From NCBI GenBank assembly GCA_017305715.1, contig JAFKKG010000021.1, forward strand, positions 62,001 through 126,000: a DNA stretch of 64,000 bases, read 5' to 3'. The position numbers were made by a program, and so were the translations under genes. This DNA comes from Hyphomicrobiales bacterium. GTDB lineage: Bacteria > Pseudomonadota > Alphaproteobacteria > Rhizobiales > Xanthobacteraceae. The notes beneath the pieces are model-generated. The model saw only the letters and a list, made by a program, of their open reading frames with translations, did no database searches and was not told the origin of the DNA. This document shows, one piece after another, positions 16,671-24,738 of the stretch (its first letter is position 1; each line of letters opens with the position of its first letter).

Positions 16671-17798
16671 ATGCCCGGCATCCGTAGTACGGCGAGCGTG
16701 TTTTGGACCGGCTGCGCAGCGCTGCTCGCGCTGGCGCTGTCCGCGATGTCGGCAGGCGCGACCTCGCGGATCAAGGATCTCGCCAACATCGAAGGCGTGC
16801 GCCAGAACCAGTTGATCGGCTACGGCCTCGTGGTCGGCCTCAACGGCACCGGCGACACGCTGAACAACATCCCCTTCACCAAGCAATCGCTGCAGGCGAT
16901 GCTGGAACGCATGGGCGTCAATATCCGCGGCGCCACCATCCGCACCGGCAACGTCGCAGCCGTGATGGTCACCGGCAATCTGCCGGCGTTCGGCACCCAG
17001 GGCACGCGGATGGACGTCACCGTGTCGGCGCTGGGCGACGCCAAGAATTTGCAAGGCGGCACCCTGCTCGTCACCCCGCTGCTGGGCGCCGACGGCAACG
17101 TCTATGCGGTGGGCCAGGGCTCGGTCGCGGTCGCCGGCTTCGCGGCCGAAGGTGCTGCCGCCAGCGTCGTCCGCGGCGTGCCGACCGTCGGCCGCATCGC
17201 CAACGGCGCCATCATCGAACGCGAGATCGAGTTCGCGCTCAATCGCCTGCCCAATGTGCGGCTGGCGCTGCGCAATGCCGATTTCACCACCGCCAAGCGC
17301 ATCGCGGCCGCGGTCAATGATTTCCTCGGCGTGAAAACCGCCGAACCGATCGACCCCTCCACGGTGCAGATGTCGATCCCCAGCGAGTTCAAGGGCAATG
17401 TCGTCGCCTTCCTGACCGAAATAGAACAGTTGCAGGTCGAGCCGGATCTCGCCGCCAAGATCGTGATCGACGAACGCTCCGGCGTCATCGTGATGGGCCG
17501 CGACGTCCGCGTCGCCACCGTTGCCGTGGCGCAAGGCAATCTCACCGTCGCGATTTCCGAAAGCCCGCAGGTCAGCCAGCCCAATCCGCTGTCGCGCGGC
17601 AGAACGGTGGTGACGCCGCGCTCGAGCGTCAGCGTCTCCGAAGACGGCAAGAAATTCGCGGTCGTCAAAGACGGCATCTCGTTGCAGCAACTGGTCGACG
17701 GCCTCAACGGCCTCGGCATCGGCCCCCGCGACCTGATCTCGATCCTGCAGGCGATCAAGGCCGCCGGCGCGATCCAGGCCGACATCGAGGTGATGTGA
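16671..17798 (+). CDS. flgI: flagellar P-ring protein FlgI
   Basis: 375 residues. Forms the periplasmic P ring around the rod in the peptidoglycan. A Sec signal peptide (residues about 1-30, ending SAGAT) precedes SRIKDLANIEGVRQNQLIGYG, the diagnostic start of mature FlgI, and the C-terminus DLISILQAIKAAGAIQAD is typical. ATG 16671 lies after a ggggag site. Its stop overlaps the next ATG (tgATGa), so flgI and the FlgJ-like gene are translationally coupled. Confidence 0.95.
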   Translation: MPGIRSTASVFWTGCAALLALALSAMSAGATSRIKDLANIEGVRQNQLIGYGLVVGLNGTGDTLNNIPFTKQSLQAMLERMGVNIRGATIRTGNVAAVMVTGNLPAFGTQGTRMDVTVSALGDAKNLQGGTLLVTPLLGADGNVYAVGQGSVAVAGFAAEGAAASVVRGVPTVGRIANGAIIEREIEFALNRLPNVRLALRNADFTTAKRIAAAVNDFLGVKTAEPIDPSTVQMSIPSEFKGNVVAFLTEIEQLQVEPDLAAKIVIDERSGVIVMGRDVRVATVAVAQGNLTVAISESPQVSQPNPLSRGRTVVTPRSSVSVSEDGKKFAVVKDGISLQQLVDGLNGLGIGPRDLISILQAIKAAGAIQADIEVM

Positions 17799-18136
17799 TG
17801 AACAGCATTGCCAATCCGCACCCCAAATCCACGCTGGTCAACGGCCACAACGATCCGCTGCTGGCCGAGGCGCTGACCAAGGTTTCGCCCGAGGCGCAGC
17901 AGAAGAGCCGCGCCAAGGCGCAGGACTTCGAAGCGATGTTCCTGAATTCGATGTTTTCGCAGATGACGTCCGGCATCAAAGGCGAAGGCCCGTTCGGCGA
18001 TACGACCGGCACCGGCGCCTGGCGCTCGATGCTGACGGACGAATATTCGAAGTCGTTCGCCAAGTCCGGCGGCGTCGGAATTTCCAACGACGTCTTTCGC
18101 ACCTTGATCCTGCAACAAGCCAACCGCGCCGGCTGA
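17798..18136 (+). CDS. FlgJ N-terminal-type rod-binding protein (CheL-like)
   Basis: 112 residues. Only the rod-binding domain of FlgJ is present (KAQDFEAMFLNSMFSQMTSG ... FRTLILQQ). The peptidoglycan-hydrolase half found in enterobacterial FlgJ is absent, as is usual in alphaproteobacteria, where the short protein has been called CheL. A separate muramidase must open the wall for the rod. It overlaps flgI by one base; GTG 17795 is an alternative start. Confidence 0.85.
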   Translation: MNSIANPHPKSTLVNGHNDPLLAEALTKVSPEAQQKSRAKAQDFEAMFLNSMFSQMTSGIKGEGPFGDTTGTGAWRSMLTDEYSKSFAKSGGVGISNDVFRTLILQQANRAG

Positions 18137-18152
18137 TCCGGAGGAACCCGCC

Positions 18153-18641
18153 ATGAATCAGCATCCGCAAGCCAAGCCCGCCGCGACGGCACGGGCGATC
18201 TCCACGCCCGCCGAGGCCCGCAAACTCGCCGAAGAGTTGATGGACGTGATGAGCGGGCTGCTCGGCGTCATCGAGCGCGAGACCGAACTGGTTCGCGCCG
18301 GCAAGGTGCGCGAGGCGATGGCGCTGGAAAGCCAGAAAGGCGAGTTGTCGCGCCGCTACATGATAACGGTCGAACACCTGAAGACCTCGCAAAAATATCT
18401 CGCGCAGGTATCGCCTGAACTGCTGACCACGCTGCGGCGCCATCACGACACCTTCCGCGCCATGCTGCAGGTCAACCTCACGGTGCTGGCGACCGCGCAC
18501 GCGGTATCAGAAGGCATCGTGCGCGGCGTCAACACCGAGATCCAGCGCCGCAACATCCCCAACACCTACACGGCGAGCGGCCAGCGCGCCACGCCCGGGC
18601 CGCGCAACATGACCCCCCTCGCCGTCAGCCGCTCGCTTTGA
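18153..18641 (+). CDS. FlgN/FlbY-like flagellar protein
   Basis: 162 residues, mostly helical (ARKLAEELMDVMSGLLGVIE, RETELVRAGKVREAMALE, QKGELSRRYM). Size, helical pattern and position directly after flgI-cheL fit FlbY of Caulobacter and the FlgN chaperone group that escorts hook-associated proteins. A ribosome site (ggaggaacc) precedes ATG 18153. Function inferred from context. Confidence 0.65.
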   Translation: MNQHPQAKPAATARAISTPAEARKLAEELMDVMSGLLGVIERETELVRAGKVREAMALESQKGELSRRYMITVEHLKTSQKYLAQVSPELLTTLRRHHDTFRAMLQVNLTVLATAHAVSEGIVRGVNTEIQRRNIPNTYTASGQRATPGPRNMTPLAVSRSL

Positions 18642-18783
18642 CTGTCTAAAACTTTCACCAAATTCGCGGCCCCGTATAAGTACGGAATTCAGCGCGTTCC
18701 CTAACACCGCATTGAGAGGTGCCAACCTATATTGCGGTTTGAGAGGGGTTGGGATTTGACTCGAAGGAAGCCTGGAGGCTGCC

Positions 18784-19161
18784 ATGAGTACAGATTTCAA
18801 CGTCAAGCCGGTGGGGGCACCGGTAGCGGCGCCGATCGCACAGCCGATCAGCGAAGCAGCGCATCGTGCCGTCGCGACCGAATTGCCGGCGACCCAGAGC
18901 GTCGTCGCGTCGGATGCGACCGCACGCACCAGCGATTCCACCCCGGTTCAGGTATCGATTTCGGCTGCCTCGGTCTCCAACCAGGTGGTGATCGATCGCG
19001 ACGCCCAATCGGTCGTCTATCAAGTCGTCGACAACAGGACGAGCCAGGTGGTGAAGCAATTCCCCGAGGAAGCCGTGTTGCGCCGCCGCGCCTATTTCCA
19101 CACCCTCGATCTCACCAGGGACGCGCCGCAGCGTCTTCGCGCCACCGACCGCAGGGCCTGA
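18784..19161 (+). CDS. FlaG-like flagellar protein
   Basis: 125 residues. A disordered Ala/Thr/Pro N-terminus precedes a small conserved core (VVYQVVDNRTSQVVKQFPEE), which matches the FlaG pattern of a D-x-x-T/S turn followed by V(I/V)xQxP. FlaG proteins influence filament length or anchoring in polar flagella. ATG 18784 follows ctggaggc. The 140 bases upstream hold no clear promoter. Confidence 0.65.
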   Translation: MSTDFNVKPVGAPVAAPIAQPISEAAHRAVATELPATQSVVASDATARTSDSTPVQVSISAASVSNQVVIDRDAQSVVYQVVDNRTSQVVKQFPEEAVLRRRAYFHTLDLTRDAPQRLRATDRRA

Positions 19162-19210
19162 TCTATAGCAGGCTGGATCATAGTGACTCGATCAGGGAAC
19201 GCGCCGGCGT

Positions 19211-19576
19211 TCAGGTCGAACGCGTTGCGTAGGCTGTGTCCATATACGTCTGCCCGCTTGCGGCGTCGGTAACGACGTTCTTGATCTGGGCTTTGCCGTT
19301 GTTCGTCAGCGTGAACTTGGTGTCGCCGACCCGAAATGAATTATCCTTGATCAGCACTTCCTGGTATTTGCTGGTGGCGCCGCTCTGGTAGTGCACCTTG
19401 GCGCGAAACCCCGTGACGTTCGAGACTGAAATCTTGAACGTCTTGTTGTCAGCGTATTTTCCGGTCCAAGTACCCTCATAATTGGCGGGCTCGACCGCTA
19501 CATAGGGGGTCTTGCTTGGGACTGTCATCCCGACCGATTTGTAGTTGGCCGCGATGATCGCCATCATGTCAGCCAT
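19211..19576 (-). CDS. hypothetical protein beside flaF
   Basis: 121 residues, no signal peptide, beta-rich (YEGTWTGKYADNKTFKISVS, TKFTLTNNGKAQIK). The C-terminal half looks like a small beta-barrel with the pattern G-T-W-x-G-x-Y, but no family is recognised. It lies 29 bases downstream of flaF on the same strand, so it is probably co-transcribed with it; a flagellar role is only contextual. Confidence 0.65.
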   Translation of the reverse strand: MADMMAIIAANYKSVGMTVPSKTPYVAVEPANYEGTWTGKYADNKTFKISVSNVTGFRAKVHYQSGATSKYQEVLIKDNSFRVGDTKFTLTNNGKAQIKNVVTDAASGQTYMDTAYATRST

Positions 19577-19605
19577 GCTACAACTCCTTCATCGTCCGGA
19601 GAACG

Positions 19606-19971
19606 TCAGCCGCGACCGGACAAGCCGGCAGCGAGATTGCAATTGATGTCGATCAGCGACTTCAGCTTGGTCGGATCGGGATTCAGCTGCATATCGACCG
19701 TCTGTTTCATCACAAACACGCCGATATTGGCGATGTTCTGACGGACTTCGATCGGTTGCTGATTCTCTTCGGCTTGCGCCGCACTCATGAAGATCGACCA
19801 GAGCCGACGATTGAACAGCAATGCATTGTGCATAGCTGTGTCGGGACCATTCCAGTTGGACTGCACGTCCTGGAGTTGCCGTGCGGCCTTCAGCAGCGCC
19901 TGCGCTTCGATTTCACGGGGAGATGTCGTCGTTTGCGACATACGAGCGTAGGCCTGGGCAGCATTGGACAT
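19606..19971 (-). CDS. flaF: flagellar biosynthesis regulator FlaF
   Basis: 121 residues. FlaF works with FlbT to couple flagellin export and translation in alphaproteobacteria. Diagnostic features: MSNAAQAYARMSQTTTSPRE, the helix IEAQALLKAARQLQDVQ, LLFNRRLWSIFMSAAQ, and VRQNIANIGVFVMKQT. It is separated from flbT by about 440 bases and runs the opposite way. Confidence 0.9.
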   Translation of the reverse strand: MSNAAQAYARMSQTTTSPREIEAQALLKAARQLQDVQSNWNGPDTAMHNALLFNRRLWSIFMSAAQAEENQQPIEVRQNIANIGVFVMKQTVDMQLNPDPTKLKSLIDINCNLAAGLSGRG

Positions 19972-20114
19972 TCAAGAACCTCGATGGGAACGATTGGCAG
20001 GACCGCGGGACTGCAAAAACTGCCTAACTTTCATACAGGTTGCGCCTTTAAATATGGTTAGCGGCGGTTACCAATTGTGTCGGCGGTCCGGCGAAAATCC
20101 ATATTTTCACCACC

Positions 20115-20339
20115 ATGCCCACCGTGCGTTCCGATGAGATTAAGATCGAGACCAAAATTCTTTGCTTCGGCGTGTTATTCGCCATTGTCGGATTTCGTTT
20201 TCTCGCGGTCGCGTTGAATGTCGGCTTGCACGGATCACCGCCCGATACCGTTGAGCGACAGGTTGCTGCGAACGGTCTTCGCCTAAGCGTCGACACCGGA
20301 GCCAATCGGGGGATCCACGGCACGTTCACGATTGGTTAA
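20115..20339 (+). CDS. doubtful small ORF between flaF and flbT
   Basis: 74 codons with one hydrophobic stretch (ILCFGVLFAIVGFRFLAVAL). No ribosome site is seen, and the minus strand is open over the same stretch. It may be a small membrane protein or chance. Otherwise the 440-base flaF-flbT gap holds no gene. Confidence 0.25.
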   Translation: MPTVRSDEIKIETKILCFGVLFAIVGFRFLAVALNVGLHGSPPDTVERQVAANGLRLSVDTGANRGIHGTFTIG

Positions 20340-20415
20340 CCATCATCGGGAAGGATGCCGAATCCGCTGGCGGGGCATCCAGAACTCGCGCGAAATGCGC
20401 CCATGGAGAACAGGC

Positions 20416-20841
20416 ATGGCCTTGAAAGTCGAGCTCAAGCCGCACGAGCGAATTATCATCGGGGCCTGCGTGGTCACCAATACCGACCAGCGTGCCAGGC
20501 TCCTGATCGACGGCGACAGGATTCCGATCCTGCGTGAGAAGGATATCCTCACCCCCGAAACCGCCGACACGCCCGCCAAGCTGGTCTATCTCGCCGTGCA
20601 GCTGATGTATCTGTCGCCGGACCCGATGGCCCACCACCCGACCTATTTCAGCCTGGTGCGCGACATCCTGACCGCGATGCCGAGCGCATGGCCGTTCATC
20701 GAAGGGATCAACAATTACATCCTCAATGGCGATCTCTATCACGCGCTGAAGGAAGCCAAGAAGCTGATCGGGCACGAAGAGAAGCTGCTCGAAACCGCCC
20801 GGAGCCTGCAAGCATCGGAATCCGACCGCAAGACCGCCTAG
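20416..20841 (+). CDS. flbT: flagellar biosynthesis repressor FlbT
   Basis: 141 residues. FlbT binds the flagellin mRNA leader and lowers its translation until the hook is complete. The conserved N-terminus (MALKVELKPHERIIIGACVV), the core REKDILTPETADTPAKLVYL and the end WPFIEGINNYILNGDLYHAL are all present. ATG 20416 lies after a catggagaacaggc leader. It converges on flgL. Confidence 0.92.
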   Translation: MALKVELKPHERIIIGACVVTNTDQRARLLIDGDRIPILREKDILTPETADTPAKLVYLAVQLMYLSPDPMAHHPTYFSLVRDILTAMPSAWPFIEGINNYILNGDLYHALKEAKKLIGHEEKLLETARSLQASESDRKTA

Positions 20842-20919
20842 AGCCCCGACCACCGAACCGGTGAAATAAGGTCTCCGCAAGGAGGCCTATTCATTTTGCG
20901 GCACGTTCACGGCGCGCGC

Positions 20920-22800
20920 TCATCCGATCGGCAGGAACTTGGTCAGCGTGGTCTGGTAGAGCATCGAAGTGGTCTGATACGACGCCTGCAGATTGGTCTG
21001 CAGCGCCAGGATTTTGGTGGCCACTTCGTCCGGGTTGATGCCCTCGATCGAGTCGAGCATCGTCTGGGCCATTCCCTTGAGCTGGGTCTGGCGATCGGTC
21101 GCGGTCTTGATCGCGCTCTGCGCGCCGGCTATTTCGGCCTGCATGTCCTGGATCGATTGCTGGCCGGGCTGCGGTGCCAGGTTTGCCGAGATGCGCTCCT
21201 GAAGCGCACTGATCTGCGCCTTCGAATTCGGATTGTTGGCATTGGTCGTCACCGCGGCATACACGGCGATATTCTGCAATTGATAGCGTAGCGCCTGCTC
21301 ATTGGCACGCGCGCCATACTGAACCGTGACGGACTGGTCGACACGCGCGACCGCCGTGCCGCGCGCTGGATCGGTGCCGACCTCGCCGGTGTACCAGGAC
21401 ACGGTATTGGACGGTGTGCCGCCGATCAAACTGGTTGCCGTTGCAAAGGGCGGGCCATTGACGCGCAGCGGCGCCGGACTAGCCGATGCCGGGGCGCTGA
21501 AGCCAAGGGCAGCGAATGCCGCCGTGTTTGAACTGCTGATCGAGAGGTTTGCGGCATCGGCGCCATGCAGCGTGATCACGCCGCCGCTGATCGTCGAGGG
21601 CGTCGCCGCCCCCGAGATCGAATCGATCTTCGACAGCAACGCCTGGATATTGTCCGTGACGTTGAGCTGGTTACCGGTTGCACCGGAAGCCACGAAGGTG
21701 ACGGGCGTGCCGTTGACGGTGATGGTGTCCCCGGCTGCAAAGCTGGCGGCCAGCGAATCCGTTCCTGCGGCGCCGGACAACAGGGTGGCGCCGGTGTTGG
21801 GCGCCGGGGGGGCCGCATGGTTGTTCGCGAGGCCGCCCGAGATGGTTGCCGACGGGTTGAAGAAATTGTCCGACGCGGCAATCGCGGATGCCGCGACCAG
21901 CGCGGTATCGCCGAGCGTCTGGATTGAAGTGGTCAGCGCGGCCTGCAGATTCGTGGTCGTCGCGGCGGTATCGGCACCGATCAGGAACGAACCGGCCGGC
22001 GCCGGGTTGGTCGTGGTCGCGGTCAGCGAGATCGTCTCGCTGGTGCCATCCGGCAGACTGAAGTTGAACGCGATCTTGTCGCCGTCGTTCGGATTAACGG
22101 CGCCGAGATCGACCGTGACGACCGGTGGCGCACCGGTCGGCTGGCTGACGGTCGCTCCGGTCAGGGACGACGTCACGGCGCCGAGCTTCAACCCGAATGA
22201 CGAACCGTCTTCCGAAAGGCTGGTGACCGTCGTCGTCGCCGGCGGCGACGAGACGGTGAGATGGCCCATATTGCCGACGCCTTGATCCGCCTGCCGGCGC
22301 TCGTTGATCAATTGCGTCAGCCCGGCCTTGCTACCCGTGCCATTGAGCATAACGTCCGCCGGCACCGTCGCAGCCGTGTCGGTGGTGCGCCCGGAAAACA
22401 GATAGCGGTCCCCCGACTGGCTGTTGAGCAGCGAGACGGCGTTGGAAAACGCGGCCTGCGCCGTGATCTGCCCCGAGGTCTGGCCGTTATTGTTGAGCAC
22501 GATGGTCGATGATCCTGCCGCACTCTTGACCGACGAGCCGATGTTGGTCATGCCCTGCAGCGCGAGGTTGAGCACGCTGATCCTGGTGTTGACGTTGGTC
22601 GCGGTGTCGGCGAACGCATTGATGCTGCTGACCTGCGCGCGCAGGCTGAGCGCAAATCCGCGATTGGCGCCCTGCCCGGCATAGGTCGTCGAGACCTTGC
22701 CACTGGCAAGCTGCGTCGTCAGATCGTTGAGCTGGTTGCGCAGCCCGATGATGGAGCTTCCGATATAGGATGTTCGACCACTAACGCCGTCGATAGACAT
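20920..22800 (-). CDS. flgL: flagellar hook-associated protein 3 FlgL (long form)
   Basis: 626 residues, roughly twice the E. coli length. The flagellin-like ends are present: N-terminal YIGSSIIGLRNQLNDLTTQL with LASGK, and C-terminal ISALQERISANL with ALQTNLQASYQTTSMLYQTT. The middle carries about 260 extra residues, including a module at residues about 340-435 that is nearly the same as one in the hook protein FlgE. FlgL joins the hook to the filament with FlgK. It ends the flgE-flgK-flgL operon, 7 bases after flgK. Confidence 0.9.
   Translation of the reverse strand: MSIDGVSGRTSYIGSSIIGLRNQLNDLTTQLASGKVSTTYAGQGANRGFALSLRAQVSSINAFADTATNVNTRISVLNLALQGMTNIGSSVKSAAGSSTIVLNNNGQTSGQITAQAAFSNAVSLLNSQSGDRYLFSGRTTDTAATVPADVMLNGTGSKAGLTQLINERRQADQGVGNMGHLTVSSPPATTTVTSLSEDGSSFGLKLGAVTSSLTGATVSQPTGAPPVVTVDLGAVNPNDGDKIAFNFSLPDGTSETISLTATTTNPAPAGSFLIGADTAATTTNLQAALTTSIQTLGDTALVAASAIAASDNFFNPSATISGGLANNHAAPPAPNTGATLLSGAAGTDSLAASFAAGDTITVNGTPVTFVASGATGNQLNVTDNIQALLSKIDSISGAATPSTISGGVITLHGADAANLSISSSNTAAFAALGFSAPASASPAPLRVNGPPFATATSLIGGTPSNTVSWYTGEVGTDPARGTAVARVDQSVTVQYGARANEQALRYQLQNIAVYAAVTTNANNPNSKAQISALQERISANLAPQPGQQSIQDMQAEIAGAQSAIKTATDRQTQLKGMAQTMLDSIEGINPDEVATKILALQTNLQASYQTTSMLYQTTLTKFLPIG
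21496..21783 (-). repeat. insert module in FlgL shared with FlgE (DUF1522-like)
   Basis: Residues about 340-435 of FlgL align without large gaps to residues about 240-336 of FlgE: LSGAAGTDSL/LSGAAGTDSI, GDTITVN/GNTITVN, LLSKID/LLGKID, NTAAFAALGF in both. It resembles the DUF1522 insert reported in Bradyrhizobium flagellar proteins. Confidence 0.75.
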
Positions 22801-22807
22801 GAAACCC

Positions 22808-24691
22808 TCACATGGACTGTATCAGCGTGTCGTACATCTGCTTGATGGACGACATTACGCGCGCGTTGGCGGAATAGGCGTTTTGCAGCGCCAGCAGATG
22901 CGCCATCTCGTCGTCGATATTGACACCGGACGTCGCACTCACCTTGTTCTGCAGCGTGTTCAGCACGACATCCTGGCCATCCGCCAGTTGCTTGGCGGCA
23001 TTTGCCGCTTCACCTTGCTGGCTGATGAACTGCCTCGCAAAATTCGTGAGCGTGCCGGTGAACGGGGCGCCGGTGGTGCCGATGCCGGTCTGCGGCGAAT
23101 ATCGATACGACCCCGTCGAAAGTTGCGTGAGGATGAAATCGGAGCGCGACGTATCGGCCGCAGCCGTCAGCGGGTTGGTGGAGTAGATGATCGAGCGCGA
23201 GGGATCGCCGAGCAGCGCCGTATTGATGCTGATGCGGCCGGCCAGGCCGGTCTGTTGCGAGCCATTGGCGGTAATCGCGCCCGTGTAGAGCCCGCCATTG
23301 TCGGTGAACAGCGGCAGTTGCACATTGCCGCTGGTGAGTGACGAAATCGTCGTGGTGACCGACGCCGCGACGACATCTGAGCGGTTCGGCGCGCCGTCAT
23401 CCAGCACCCGCAGCGTCGACCCCGACGGATTCGAGAACTGGAGATTGGCGCTGGTCCCGAGCGCGGCGTTGAGCTGGGAGATGACGGAGCCCATGCCGCC
23501 CGAAAAATCGACGCCGAGCACCTCGTCGTTCGGATCGAGCGTCGCATTGTTGCCCAGCGGCAGCACGCTCGGATCGTCCACACGCACGATCGAGAGGTTA
23601 TGCGTCGCGCCGGTGGTATTGTCCTTGTAGCTGAGGTGAATGATGTTGCCGGATTGCAGCCCCGTCAGGTCGAGATCGAAACCGGCTGCCGGCGCCACGG
23701 ACGGGGGGGCAGCGGTGCCATCCGTCGTCTTGTCCGACAGCGCGCTCGACATCGAGGCCGCGAACTGATCGACCTGCGCCTGCGCCTGCACCAGCGTTTT
23801 GTCGCGCAGTTCGAGATAGGCGGCGATCTTGCCGGATCGGATCGAATTGGTCGACACCATGTCGTAACTTCCGCCATGCGGGAAGTTGATGGTAATGGTG
23901 CCGACGTTGCTTTTCGTCGGATCGGTGTTGTACAGCGTGTTGGGCGTCATCGTGCCCTGCGCATTGAAGCTCAGCTTCGCAGCTTCAGTGCCAACCAGTT
24001 GCACGCCGGAATTGGTGAAGACCGACACCTGGTTGAGATTGTTGGTGACGGTCCTGATGTCCATCAACTGCGACAATTGATCGATATATTGATCGCGCTG
24101 GTCGAGCAGCGCCGCCGTCGATGCGTCGGTCTGGCCGTTGTTCTGCAGCTTGACGTTGATCGCCGCGATCTGCGCCATGGCGTTGTTGGCTGTTGTCACG
24201 GAGTCGTTGATGCCGGCCTCGGCGTTGGCGCGGAGGTTCTGAATGGCTTGCGTCGTCGCGTTGAGCTGCTGCGCCATCGCCTGCGCGGCGCCGACCGCGC
24301 CGATACGCGCCGACTGCGAGTCCGGGCTGGTCGACAGGCCCTGCAGCGCCGTCAGCAGCTTGTTGAAGCTGTCTTCGATGGTGCCGCTGTCACCCGGATT
24401 TCCATAGACGTTCTGCAGGTTGGCGAGATAGGTCGAGCGGATATCGGCATAGGACGCGCCGGAGTTCTCGGTGCGCAACTGGGTCTGCAGATACTGATCG
24501 AGCTGCCGGTTGACGCCATTGATGAGGACGCTCGAGCCGAACTCGCCGGTGGTGCCGGCGACCTGGTTGAGGGTCTTCTTGACGTAACCCGGCGTCTCCG
24601 CGTTGGCGACGTTCGACGACACCAGCGCGAGCGAGGCTTGCGTCGCGCGCAGCCCCGACATCGCGGTAGAGAGAGCTTGACTCAAACCCAT
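22808..24691 (-). CDS. flgK: flagellar hook-associated protein 1 FlgK
   Basis: 627 residues. The first hook-filament junction protein. N-terminal MGLSQALSTAMSGLRATQAS and VSSNVANAETPGYVKK are diagnostic, as is the C-terminal MAHLLALQNAYSANARVMSS. No insert of the FlgE/FlgL kind is seen. It is transcribed after flgE with a 47-base gap. Confidence 0.95.
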   Translation of the reverse strand: MGLSQALSTAMSGLRATQASLALVSSNVANAETPGYVKKTLNQVAGTTGEFGSSVLINGVNRQLDQYLQTQLRTENSGASYADIRSTYLANLQNVYGNPGDSGTIEDSFNKLLTALQGLSTSPDSQSARIGAVGAAQAMAQQLNATTQAIQNLRANAEAGINDSVTTANNAMAQIAAINVKLQNNGQTDASTAALLDQRDQYIDQLSQLMDIRTVTNNLNQVSVFTNSGVQLVGTEAAKLSFNAQGTMTPNTLYNTDPTKSNVGTITINFPHGGSYDMVSTNSIRSGKIAAYLELRDKTLVQAQAQVDQFAASMSSALSDKTTDGTAAPPSVAPAAGFDLDLTGLQSGNIIHLSYKDNTTGATHNLSIVRVDDPSVLPLGNNATLDPNDEVLGVDFSGGMGSVISQLNAALGTSANLQFSNPSGSTLRVLDDGAPNRSDVVAASVTTTISSLTSGNVQLPLFTDNGGLYTGAITANGSQQTGLAGRISINTALLGDPSRSIIYSTNPLTAAADTSRSDFILTQLSTGSYRYSPQTGIGTTGAPFTGTLTNFARQFISQQGEAANAAKQLADGQDVVLNTLQNKVSATSGVNIDDEMAHLLALQNAYSANARVMSSIKQMYDTLIQSM

Positions 24692-24738
24692 GACTAAATG
24701 CCCATCTCAAATCGCATCGCGAACCAGAGGATCGCGGG

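Noticed and set aside
20342-20415. Sigma-54 or CtrA site before flbT
   Set aside because: GGTTAACC is a single TTAA block without a second at seven bases, and no GG-N10-GC match was found.
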